NCBI GenBank assembly: GCA_964551835.1
Contig: CAZKEM010000076.1
Location: forward strand, 1 to 12,891
Length of the DNA: 12,891 bases
Source: JAHDCC01 sp964551835
Lineage (GTDB): Bacteria > Actinomycetota > Acidimicrobiia > Acidimicrobiales > SZUA-35
Direction of reading: 5' to 3'
The translations under genes were made by a program, and so were the position numbers. Below the pieces are notes generated by a model. It was given only the letters and a program-made list of their open reading frames with translations. It was not told where the DNA came from and searched no databases. This document shows, piece by piece, positions 6,021-12,526 of the stretch; within the stretch, counting starts at the first letter, position 1; the number at the start of each line of letters is the position of its first letter.

Positions 6021-6204
6021 TTCAGAACCGACGCTTAGGTCATTCCATCGAGGTCTTCACAGAGCAACGGTTCGGGGGGGGGTAGCCCGTTCCGGCTTGG
6101 GGCCAGAAGCTCGGAAATTGACGACCTTAACCAGCACGGCGCCCCCCATCGCAACTGCGGCACCCAGTTTCCGGAGCACTCTTGGTCAACGCCGACTACG
6201 CCAA
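6021..6204. other. Spacer of 184 bases without a supported gene; contains a nine-G run
   Basis: This stretch lies between two convergent genes. It contains nine consecutive G (6074-6082) and, 60 bases on, six C (6143-6148), which could pair into a long-range stem. On the minus strand a GTG at 6180 opens a 46-codon frame to 6040 beginning VLRKLGAAVAMGGAVLVKVV, with a hydrophobic start but no ribosome site. A second minus frame runs in from the gene at 6205-6666. Neither is convincing. No terminator with a T run and no tRNA fold could be drawn. Confidence 0.4.
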
Positions 6205-6666
6205 TTACTCGATTGTTGGCGGATCGCAAACCCGCCAAGAGCCATTCTCCTTGACCATGTCATATTCAACGACTTCTTCGGTGCCGTCAGCCAATTTGTA
6301 GCGAACAGTGAACACATCGGTGTCACCGCTCGGGTTTACCGAAGCGGTCACGAGTTCGATCGACGTGACATCTTGAGACGGGACATGGTTCTCTTCGAAC
6401 TCGTCGGGATCAAGTTCGGCTTTCGACTTTTCACACAACAAGTTGTACGCCTCAGCTGTATCTCCTCGTTCGATGTGGGTCGCAAACGTAGTTCCTGCGC
6501 CTGCCGGGCTTTTGTAGGCGAAGTACATGCAGCCGCCCAGCAACATTAGTCCGACCAGCAAGATGCCGCCTAAGACCCACGGCCATCGCTTCTTTTTGCG
6601 CACCGGAGGCTCGGCACCAAATTCAATCGGCGCATCGGTTGGTGGCTGATATTGGGGTTCGGTCAC
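6205..6666 (-). CDS. Membrane-anchored protein of unknown function, NTF2/DUF4878-like C-terminal domain
   Basis: The 153-aa product starts with a Pro-rich cytoplasmic stretch (residues 1-22) and a basic cluster VRKKKRW. One membrane helix follows (WVLGGILLVGLMLLGGCMYFAY, about 30-51), then an exported domain of about 100 residues. That domain (TFATHIERGDTAEAYNLLCE, VFTVRYKLADGTEEVVEYDM, ENGSWRVCDPPTIE) has the helix-then-sheet pattern and the closing GSWRVC of DUF4878/NTF2-like domains, which hold small ligands or act as assembly modules. Cys78 and Cys147 could form a disulfide. The LLGGC at the end of the helix resembles a lipobox but sits unusually far from the N-terminus. The start is GTG at 6666 with AGGGG nine bases upstream. 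It diverges from the gene at 6738. The fold assignment is inference and no function is known. Confidence 0.7.
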   Translation of the reverse strand: MTEPQYQPPTDAPIEFGAEPPVRKKKRWPWVLGGILLVGLMLLGGCMYFAYKSPAGAGTTFATHIERGDTAEAYNLLCEKSKAELDPDEFEENHVPSQDVTSIELVTASVNPSGDTDVFTVRYKLADGTEEVVEYDMVKENGSWRVCDPPTIE

Positions 6667-6700
6667 GAGAGGTTTCCCCTGATTTCAATCGGTCACCTAC

Positions 6701-6708
6701 ACTGTAAT
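6701..6708. promoter_or_regulatory. Overlapping divergent -10 elements
   Basis: The plus strand carries TGTAAT (6703-6708, five of six matches to TATAAT), facing the gene at 6738. The minus strand carries TACAGT (6706-6701), facing the gene ending at 6205, with TTGTTC 18 bases upstream as a possible -35. The two share four base pairs, so only one polymerase could occupy the site at a time. Confidence 0.45.
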
Positions 6709-6737
6709 CCTGAGAAGGCCTAACGAACAACAAAGGT

Positions 6738-7292
6738 GTGGTTCCCATTTCCAAACAATCAGCAATAATCGGATGCATGGTTGCGATAGCTATAGGAGCG
6801 ATTGTCCTCGGAGCGATATATCAAGATGACACTCCGAACACGGCTGGGAACGTCGTCGGAGGCGAAACCGAAGATACCAACCAAGAGTCGACTCGAACAC
6901 CAGGCGGCCGTGTGGTTGGGCCGGACGGCGATCTGTCCGTGCCAGTCGGCGACGGTTCGACAATCAACCCGATCGAGTCTTTTCTTCCAGCGTCTTCTAG
7001 CGGTTCTAATTGCCGAGAAGCTATCGGTGTAGACTTGATCGATGGCTACGCAGCGTCTCTCGTCATCAACGGCCAACGGATCCCGACCGAAGATATGAAC
7101 GGAGCTGACCCCGAAACCGGCGCCATCCCAGCAGGACGAACCCAAGGTCGCTACACGTTTGGGCCCGAAGAAAACTGTCCCAACGGCGAGCTACTACGCC
7201 CACGGGACAACACCTTACAGGCCTGTGTCTACAAGATCGAAGAAGGTCCTGAAACATGTACCGTCAGCGAATTCACGTTTAACGCACTATAG
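6738..7292 (+). CDS. Membrane-anchored exported protein with a cysteine-bearing domain, unrecognised
   Basis: The 184-aa product begins with Lys6 and one hydrophobic segment (SAIIGCMVAIAIGAIVLGAIY, about residues 8-28). A low-complexity Asp/Glu/Thr/Gly linker follows to about residue 80, then an exported domain from SNCREAIGVDLIDGYAAS to the end. That domain has four cysteines (in SNCRE, ENCPN, QACVY and ETCTV), enough for two disulfides. The closing segment is ACVYKIEEGPETCTVSEF. I do not recognise the family; a tethered cell-surface domain is the most I can infer. The GTG at 6738 is chosen because it keeps the lysine ahead of the helix. ATG at 6777 is an alternative, supported by AATAAT seven bases upstream but leaving an anchor of only about 16 residues. 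It is divergent from another tethered protein and ends ten bases from the convergent ligA. Confidence 0.7.
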   Translation: MVPISKQSAIIGCMVAIAIGAIVLGAIYQDDTPNTAGNVVGGETEDTNQESTRTPGGRVVGPDGDLSVPVGDGSTINPIESFLPASSSGSNCREAIGVDLIDGYAASLVINGQRIPTEDMNGADPETGAIPAGRTQGRYTFGPEENCPNGELLRPRDNTLQACVYKIEEGPETCTVSEFTFNAL

Positions 7293-7302
7293 GCCGCCCT
7301 CA

Positions 7303-9357
7303 TCAAGACGGCAGTTCGCCCGTTTCGAGCAGTTCGACAAACTCTTGTTCATTCAGTGTCGGAATGTTCAGGTCGGTCGCCTTGTTGAGTTTCGACGCCC
7401 CCGGGCTGTCACCGACGACAACTGCCGTCGTCTTCTTCGATACCGATCCCGGGTTTTTACCACCGCGCGACACGATGGCCTCTTTGACAGCATCTCTAGT
7501 AAACGCTTCGAGACCACCGGTCACCACAATGGTTTTCCCCTCGAGCGTCTGGGGCTCCTCAGAGGCCTTCGGCCCTTCCAAATTAAGGCCAGCAGCCCTA
7601 AATTTTTCGACAAGCTGGCGCGCCCCGGGTTCGTCGAAGTATGAAGCAACACTTGTCGCGATCGTCGGACCGATGCCTTCGATGGCAGCAATTTCTTCAT
7701 CGGAAGCCTCCATGATAGTGTCCAGGTGTCCAAACGTTTGAGCTAGAACTTCGGCTCCTGATGGCCCGAGGTGGCGGATACCAAGACCGATTAGAAGGTT
7801 CGCCAACGGACGCTGTTTCGACTCTTCGATCGCCACAGTGAGGTTGTTGATTGAGGTTTGGCCGAAGCCTTCCAACTTCGCTACCTCACCCCAATCAATC
7901 GTGTACAGATCTGCGACATCTACGATAAACCCATGTTCTATGAACAGCGCCACCCGGCTCTCCCCCATGCCTTCGATATCCATAGCGCTACGAGAACAGA
8001 AGTATTCAAGCCGACCCTGTTGCTGGCCTGGACAGGCCGGATTAATACAAAACGTATGAGCTTCGCCGTCGGGGCGAACCAGTTTTGTTTCACAAACCGG
8101 GCATTCAATCGGGAACTTCCACGGCGTTAAACCGTCGGGCCGTTCGCCCAGAACAGGACCGACAACTTCTGGGATAACATCGCCAGCCTTGCGAACAATG
8201 ACACTATCACCAGGGCGAACGTCTTTGAGCTCTACCTGGTCTTTGTTGTGGAGCGTCGCCATCTGAACCGTTGAGCCTCCCACCAGCACCGGTTCGAGAA
8301 CGGCAAAAGGAGTCGCTTTCCCAGTTCGTCCGATAGAGACCATAATGTCGATTAGCTTGGTGGTCTTTTCTTCAGGCGGGTATTTGTATGCGATCGCCCA
8401 GCGAGGCGCTTTGGAAGTCGAGCCAAGCTGATTCTGCCGATCGAGTCGATCGACTTTGACGACAGCGCCGTCGATTTCATATTCGAGATCGTGTCGATGC
8501 TCTAGCCACTGGTCGGCGAAGGCTACGACATCGGAAGTCGACGATGCTCGCTGCCACTCCGGGTTTACGGGAAACCCAAGTTTGGCGAGCCATTCCAACG
8601 CCTCGCCATGACCGGAAAGCGTCGGACCACCCTCGACGATTCCCAGTTGGTACGACCAAAATGCCAAACCTCGACTCGCCGTGACCGCGGCGTCCTTCTG
8701 GCGTAAACTGCCAGCTGCGGTGTTACGCGGGTTCGCATAACGCGGCAGGCCAGCTTCTTCTTGAGCGTTGTTTAACTCGTCAAACTTGGCGATAGGAAGA
8801 TAGATTTCACCTCTCACCTCGACCACGGGTGGGGAACCCTTGGGTAACGTTTCAGGAACCACTGAAATGCCTCGAACGTTGTCGGTGATATCTTCACCAA
8901 CTTTGCCGTTACCTCGGGTGGCCGCTTGCACCAAATGGCCGTCCTCGTATCGCAACGAGCAGGCTAACCCATCGATCTTTAACTCACAGACGTACCCCAC
9001 AGCGGCTGATGAATCGTCTAGTTCGAGACCCTTCACGACCCTCGCCGCCCAGGCCTGCAACTCGGATTGGTCAAAGGCGTTGTCGAGGCTCATCATCGGC
9101 ATTCGATGCTCTACCGGAGCGAATGGGGTATTCTTAGGAGCGCCGACATGTTGCGTTGGAGATTCTGGCACGACGAGGTCTGGATGGTTAGCTTCGAGGT
9201 CGATCAGTTCACGAAGCAAGAGATCGAAATCTGCATCTGGCAGCTCTGGTTTGGCAGAATAGTATAAGTCGTTGTGGCGTTCTATTTCGGACCGAAGAAG
9301 CTCTGCACGTTTAACCGCCGCCTTCGGAGCCAGTGGTTTCTGATTTCGCTCGGACAT
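7303..9357 (-). CDS. ligA: NAD+-dependent DNA ligase
   Basis: LigA seals nicks in DNA during replication and repair, using NAD+ as the AMP donor. The 684-aa product is full length. It has the Ia domain (HNDLYYSAKPELPDADFD, about residues 28-45) and the adenylation motif CELKIDGLA with nucleophile Lys127. Further along are EIDGAVVKV (294-302), KYPPEE (325-330), the OB region, and a zinc site Cys419, Cys422, Cys437, Cys442 (CPVC and CINPAC). Helix-hairpin-helix repeats (LEGFGQTSINNL, IEGIGPTIATSV) and a C-terminal BRCT domain (from about 606) complete it. The ATG at 9357 agrees with a TATAGT -10 eight bases upstream and no Shine-Dalgarno. It appears monocistronic, although in Mycobacterium it sits between the same flanking gene groups. 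No key residue is missing. Confidence 0.98.
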   Translation of the reverse strand: MSERNQKPLAPKAAVKRAELLRSEIERHNDLYYSAKPELPDADFDLLLRELIDLEANHPDLVVPESPTQHVGAPKNTPFAPVEHRMPMMSLDNAFDQSELQAWAARVVKGLELDDSSAAVGYVCELKIDGLACSLRYEDGHLVQAATRGNGKVGEDITDNVRGISVVPETLPKGSPPVVEVRGEIYLPIAKFDELNNAQEEAGLPRYANPRNTAAGSLRQKDAAVTASRGLAFWSYQLGIVEGGPTLSGHGEALEWLAKLGFPVNPEWQRASSTSDVVAFADQWLEHRHDLEYEIDGAVVKVDRLDRQNQLGSTSKAPRWAIAYKYPPEEKTTKLIDIMVSIGRTGKATPFAVLEPVLVGGSTVQMATLHNKDQVELKDVRPGDSVIVRKAGDVIPEVVGPVLGERPDGLTPWKFPIECPVCETKLVRPDGEAHTFCINPACPGQQQGRLEYFCSRSAMDIEGMGESRVALFIEHGFIVDVADLYTIDWGEVAKLEGFGQTSINNLTVAIEESKQRPLANLLIGLGIRHLGPSGAEVLAQTFGHLDTIMEASDEEIAAIEGIGPTIATSVASYFDEPGARQLVEKFRAAGLNLEGPKASEEPQTLEGKTIVVTGGLEAFTRDAVKEAIVSRGGKNPGSVSKKTTAVVVGDSPGASKLNKATDLNIPTLNEQEFVELLETGELPS

Positions 9358-9365
9358 AGTTCGAC

Positions 9366-9371
9366 ACTATA
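9366..9371 (-). promoter_or_regulatory. Putative -10 element of ligA (leaderless start)
   Basis: The minus-strand TATAGT matches the consensus at five of six positions and is followed by eight bases (GTCGAACT) and the ligA ATG. It is the strongest of the four leaderless-type starts in the window. No good -35 lies 16-18 bases upstream (TCTAGT is the nearest). Confidence 0.6.
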
Positions 9372-9464
9372 GGCTCGTCATCGGGCACACTAGATATCGC
9401 TCAACAATTGATACTGGTCCTCCACAACCGCAGAATCCGGTCGTATGCTCGTTACATCCTTTCT

Positions 9465-10445
9465 ATGAACACTATTGAAAGTCGCCTCTTCAAATACCTC
9501 GACGCCTCTCAAGTTGGCACCTGGCCTGTTCGGATTGCCTGGTTCGCGTTACCCGCCATCTACCGAACCGGGTTCATACCTGCCACCTCTCGTTTGGATG
9601 AAACCGGAGAAATAGGACTAGAAGTTATTGGCTGGACCGTTTGGTTTATCGGGTTACTTGCCGTCGCGGTCCTTCATCCAATTGCGTTGACGACGATTCG
9701 TATTCTTGCTCCGGTCCCGGCCGCCGCGTTGTTACTAGCAGCCATGCTCACGGGGGAAACACAGGCTTCAACCTTGGTCGTACTTGGCTATTGCTTAATC
9801 GTCACGGGCGCAATCTTTTTGCCATCGTTTGGTGATCCGATGATCAACGGATCGGCCTACGGCCCAGAACGTCGGCTCGCTCTTCGCCCACCTGGATACG
9901 CCGTTCTCGTTGCGGCCCCGCTGGTGTGGTTAGTTATGTTTGCCTTGATCGCCTCGGGGTTAACGCTGGCCGCTTCGGGCAACACGGTTCTCGGTACACC
10001 GCTTGTTTTCTTAGGGGCGGTCATGTCCTACTTCGGCTTTCGAGCGCTTCATCAACTCTCACGACGATGGATGGTATTTGTCCCGGCCGGGTTCGTTCTT
10101 CACGACCATGTCATTCTGGCTGAACCGATCTTGATCCCTCGCAAGGTTGTCGAGAACTTGGGGTTGGTCGGGTATGACCATGGCGACGAAGCATGGAAAC
10201 GTCGACCACGGGAGCTGGAGGCCATCGACGCTACGGGTGGCGCAGCTGGACTCGTGCTCGAAGTCAATACTTCGGCTGACATCCCAATCACGATGAAGGG
10301 GCGAGAAAGCCTGCGAGAAGCGGTCACCCGAACTATCAGGTTCACGCCAACGCTTCCTGGCAAGGTCCTCACCGAAGCACGCATCCGAGGGATCCGAGTC
10401 GGCGACCCATCAACCGATGCTTCCTCCTCAGCTAGCCAAGGTTGA
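9465..10445 (+). CDS. Multi-pass membrane protein with cytoplasmic C-terminal domain, unknown function
   Basis: From ATG at 9465 the product has 326 aa. A short amphipathic N-terminus (MNTIESRLFKYLDASQVG) precedes about five membrane helices: roughly residues 52-71, 77-95, 102-120, 144-168 and 174-193. After the last helix, RALHQLSRRWMVFVPAGFVLHDHVILAEPI opens a soluble domain of about 130 residues with alternating beta-type segments, ending in a Ser-rich tail. Arrangement and sequence pattern recall bacterial PH-like domains attached to membrane helices, but this is an inference. I believe similar uncharacterised proteins occur in other Acidimicrobiia. A TTG at 9408 would add a basic, unlike N-terminus and is not favoured. 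The gene diverges from ligA and ends five bases from the convergent Sua5-type gene, so no operon partner is visible. Confidence 0.8.
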   Translation: MNTIESRLFKYLDASQVGTWPVRIAWFALPAIYRTGFIPATSRLDETGEIGLEVIGWTVWFIGLLAVAVLHPIALTTIRILAPVPAAALLLAAMLTGETQASTLVVLGYCLIVTGAIFLPSFGDPMINGSAYGPERRLALRPPGYAVLVAAPLVWLVMFALIASGLTLAASGNTVLGTPLVFLGAVMSYFGFRALHQLSRRWMVFVPAGFVLHDHVILAEPILIPRKVVENLGLVGYDHGDEAWKRRPRELEAIDATGGAAGLVLEVNTSADIPITMKGRESLREAVTRTIRFTPTLPGKVLTEARIRGIRVGDPSTDASSSASQG

Positions 10446-10450
10446 CGCTG

Positions 10451-11428
10451 CTACTCAAAGGCAGCTTTTCTGATCCGATCAAAAATGGCTTCTGAATCTT
10501 CATCCTGTTTGGGAGGAACGATCAGAATCCGTTGAACTCCACTATTGTCGGCCGACCGCAGCGCGGCATAAAGCTCCCGGGCATATCCATCGATGTCGTT
10601 TGGCAGTTCCCATGAGGGTTCAGCACTTACCTCGAAAGGAGCGATGACGGCATAGGCGCCCACGGTCGAGGCCATGACGCCGCTAAGTTCGGGGTGCGAA
10701 ACCATTTGCAACGGTGTTGATGGAGCGTAGTGCGACTCGAGCATTCCCGGGGCTCGCACAACCTGACCAGACGTTGGCGGCAACGCAACCTCGGCACCCA
10801 ATCCACCGATTTCTCCAGACAACATAGATCGAGTAATCGAACCCGGACGAAGAACCGTGACTTCGTTGTCGACAATTTCAACGATCGTCGATTCGATGCC
10901 TAGGTCGCACGGTCCGCCATCGATCACGGCCGCTATCTCGCCCTCTAGATCATCGAGGACATGCCGGGCTGATGTAGGGCTGACTCCACCAAACCGGTTG
11001 GCGGAAGGGGCCGCTATCCCCCCGGAGAACGCTTGACACAGAGCGGCGCTTGTCGGATGAGCTGGCACTCGAATTCCGATTGTGTCATGACCTCCAACCG
11101 CCTCCGCGGCCACAAGCGAAGTACGAGGCAGCACCATGGTTAGAGGCCCCGGCCAGAAGGCAGCTGCCAATAGTTCAGCGGCCTTAGGCACTTCGGACGC
11201 CCACCGGTAGAGCTCACTTGCTTCAGCGATGTGAACGATCAGCGGGTGCCCGGGCGGTCGGCCTTTGGCATCGAAGACCTTCTTCACCGCCTCGGGGTTG
11301 GTGGCATCGGCTCCGAGCCCATAAACCGTTTCGGTTGGAAACGCTACTAGCTGTCCTTGGTTTAGGAGTTCGACTGCCCGTCGAATTCCTGACGCGTCGG
11401 GCTGAAGCCGCTCGGTTGTGTTGCTCAA
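10451..11428 (-). CDS. Sua5-type threonylcarbamoyl-AMP synthase
   Basis: This enzyme makes threonylcarbamoyl-AMP from threonine, bicarbonate and ATP, the first step of t6A37 formation in ANN-decoding tRNAs. The 325-aa product has the YrdC domain (VAFPTETVYGLGADA at residues 28-42, KGRPPGHPLIVHI at 55-67, APSANRFGGVSPTSARHV at 140-157, GIESTIVE and VLRPGSIT at about 177-199). The HYAPSTPLQ linker then leads into the smaller C-terminal Sua5 domain. It is therefore the long Sua5/TsaC2 form, not the short TsaC. The start is TTG at 11428, overlapping the mnmA stop by four bases (TTGA). No ATG or GTG is available near the conserved N-terminus, and no Shine-Dalgarno is seen, so termination-reinitiation is likely. 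Longer starts would read through mnmA and produce an arginine-rich shadow peptide. Confidence 0.93.
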   Translation of the reverse strand: MSNTTERLQPDASGIRRAVELLNQGQLVAFPTETVYGLGADATNPEAVKKVFDAKGRPPGHPLIVHIAEASELYRWASEVPKAAELLAAAFWPGPLTMVLPRTSLVAAEAVGGHDTIGIRVPAHPTSAALCQAFSGGIAAPSANRFGGVSPTSARHVLDDLEGEIAAVIDGGPCDLGIESTIVEIVDNEVTVLRPGSITRSMLSGEIGGLGAEVALPPTSGQVVRAPGMLESHYAPSTPLQMVSHPELSGVMASTVGAYAVIAPFEVSAEPSWELPNDIDGYARELYAALRSADNSGVQRILIVPPKQDEDSEAIFDRIRKAAFE

Positions 11429-12522
11429 GTCGAAGGGTTCTTCTGGCCAGCGATTCCGCCGCCTAACACATCGTCGCCGTCGTAAAACACGACAGACTGC
11501 CCAACAGCGACCTTTGGCTGTGGTTGGGCCCACGTCACGAGAACACTTTTGTCGTTCGACTCATCGCCCTCGCTAGTTGTTTGGCCCACTGATAGAACGG
11601 CTTTACGAGTTGCCCCATGAGCCGAACATTGGACAGCGACCGCTCCGACCTCAGGGTGATTTGACCACTCGACATTGTTGACCAACAGATCCTTAGTCAG
11701 CAGCTCGCTGCGTTCGCCCACAACGACATGACTATTCCGACGATCGATATCCACGACATATCGCCGCCCGGCGTCACCACCAAGATTCAGACCCCTTCGT
11801 TGACCAATGGTCACCAGCTCAACTGAGGAGACCGAGCCCACCTCGACACCGTCGGTGTCAACGAGCTTGGCCGGTTTAAGAGAAATTCGGTCACCGAGGA
11901 ACTGCTGCCTACCGCCCTTGGAGTGAATAAAACACACATCTTGGGAGTCGGGCTTATCAGCCGTGCGCAGGTCTAGCTCGACCGCCAATTCGCGAACCTG
12001 CTCTTTGGTGATTGCCCCGACCGGCAAAATGAGGCGACGAAGCTGACCTTGACCAAGCATATGCAAGACATAAGATTGGTCCTTTTGGGCGTCAGCGCCG
12101 CGCCGAATTCTAAACACTGCCTCATCACGGTCGCCTGTTTCAGCGACCTGGGCATGATGTCCGGTTGCAACAAGGTCAAAGCCAAGCGCATCGGCCCGGC
12201 GAAACAACTTGTCGAATTTGATATGACGATTACATTCCACACACGGGTTGGGCGTCAACCCATCCTCGTGAGCGGCCACATACGGGTCGACGACAAACTC
12301 GTCGAACTCGTCGCCAAAGTTGAAGACATGATGGTCGATGTCGAGTTGTTGGGCGACCCGTCGGGCATCTTCAACATCGGACACTGAACAGCAGCCAGAA
12401 TCGGATTCGCCACCCCATAGTTTTAGGGTTACTCCAACGACGTCGTGGCCTTGGTCGACCAAAAGGGCTGCGGCAACAGACGAATCGACACCGCCAGACA
12501 TCGCTACTAAGATTTCAGCCAT
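11425..12522 (-). CDS. mnmA: tRNA-specific 2-thiouridylase MnmA
   Basis: MnmA adenylates and then 2-thiolates U34 of the Lys, Glu and Gln tRNAs, using sulfur from a cysteine desulfurase. The 365-aa product has the PP-loop MSGGVDSS (residues 8-15) and GCCSVSDVEDARRVA (about 43-57). The first catalytic cysteine is Cys97 (NPCVECNRHIKF) and the second, persulfide cysteine is Cys197 (SQDVCFI). ATGHHAQ, KDQSYVLHML and TIGQRRGLNLGG are also present. The ATG at 12522 is four bases after the desulfurase stop, and GAGGG (12534-12530) lies seven bases before it, overlapping the end of that gene. This fixes the start; longer frames would run back through the desulfurase. Its stop overlaps the TTG of the Sua5-type gene. 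All catalytic residues are intact. Confidence 0.97.
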   Translation of the reverse strand: MAEILVAMSGGVDSSVAAALLVDQGHDVVGVTLKLWGGESDSGCCSVSDVEDARRVAQQLDIDHHVFNFGDEFDEFVVDPYVAAHEDGLTPNPCVECNRHIKFDKLFRRADALGFDLVATGHHAQVAETGDRDEAVFRIRRGADAQKDQSYVLHMLGQGQLRRLILPVGAITKEQVRELAVELDLRTADKPDSQDVCFIHSKGGRQQFLGDRISLKPAKLVDTDGVEVGSVSSVELVTIGQRRGLNLGGDAGRRYVVDIDRRNSHVVVGERSELLTKDLLVNNVEWSNHPEVGAVAVQCSAHGATRKAVLSVGQTTSEGDESNDKSVLVTWAQPQPKVAVGQSVVFYDGDDVLGGGIAGQKNPST

Positions 12523-12526
12523 TGGT

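Noticed and set aside
6074..6150. A tRNA-like arrangement using the G run and C run as acceptor arms, with GCCC/GGGC as a D arm
   Set aside because: No anticodon stem can be drawn, and no TTCRA-type T loop or CCA-adjacent discriminator is present.
6040..6180. Minus-strand 46-codon frame from GTG 6180 starting VLRKLGAAVAMGGAVLVKVV
   Set aside because: The N-terminal half is hydrophobic, but there is no ribosome site or -10, the frame crosses the nine-G run, and the C-terminal half looks random. Noted only within the spacer entry.
11429..11533. N-terminal extension of the Sua5-type protein with many arginines
   Set aside because: It is the out-of-frame shadow of the mnmA 3' end; the TTG at 11428 gives the normal family N-terminus and a four-base overlap.
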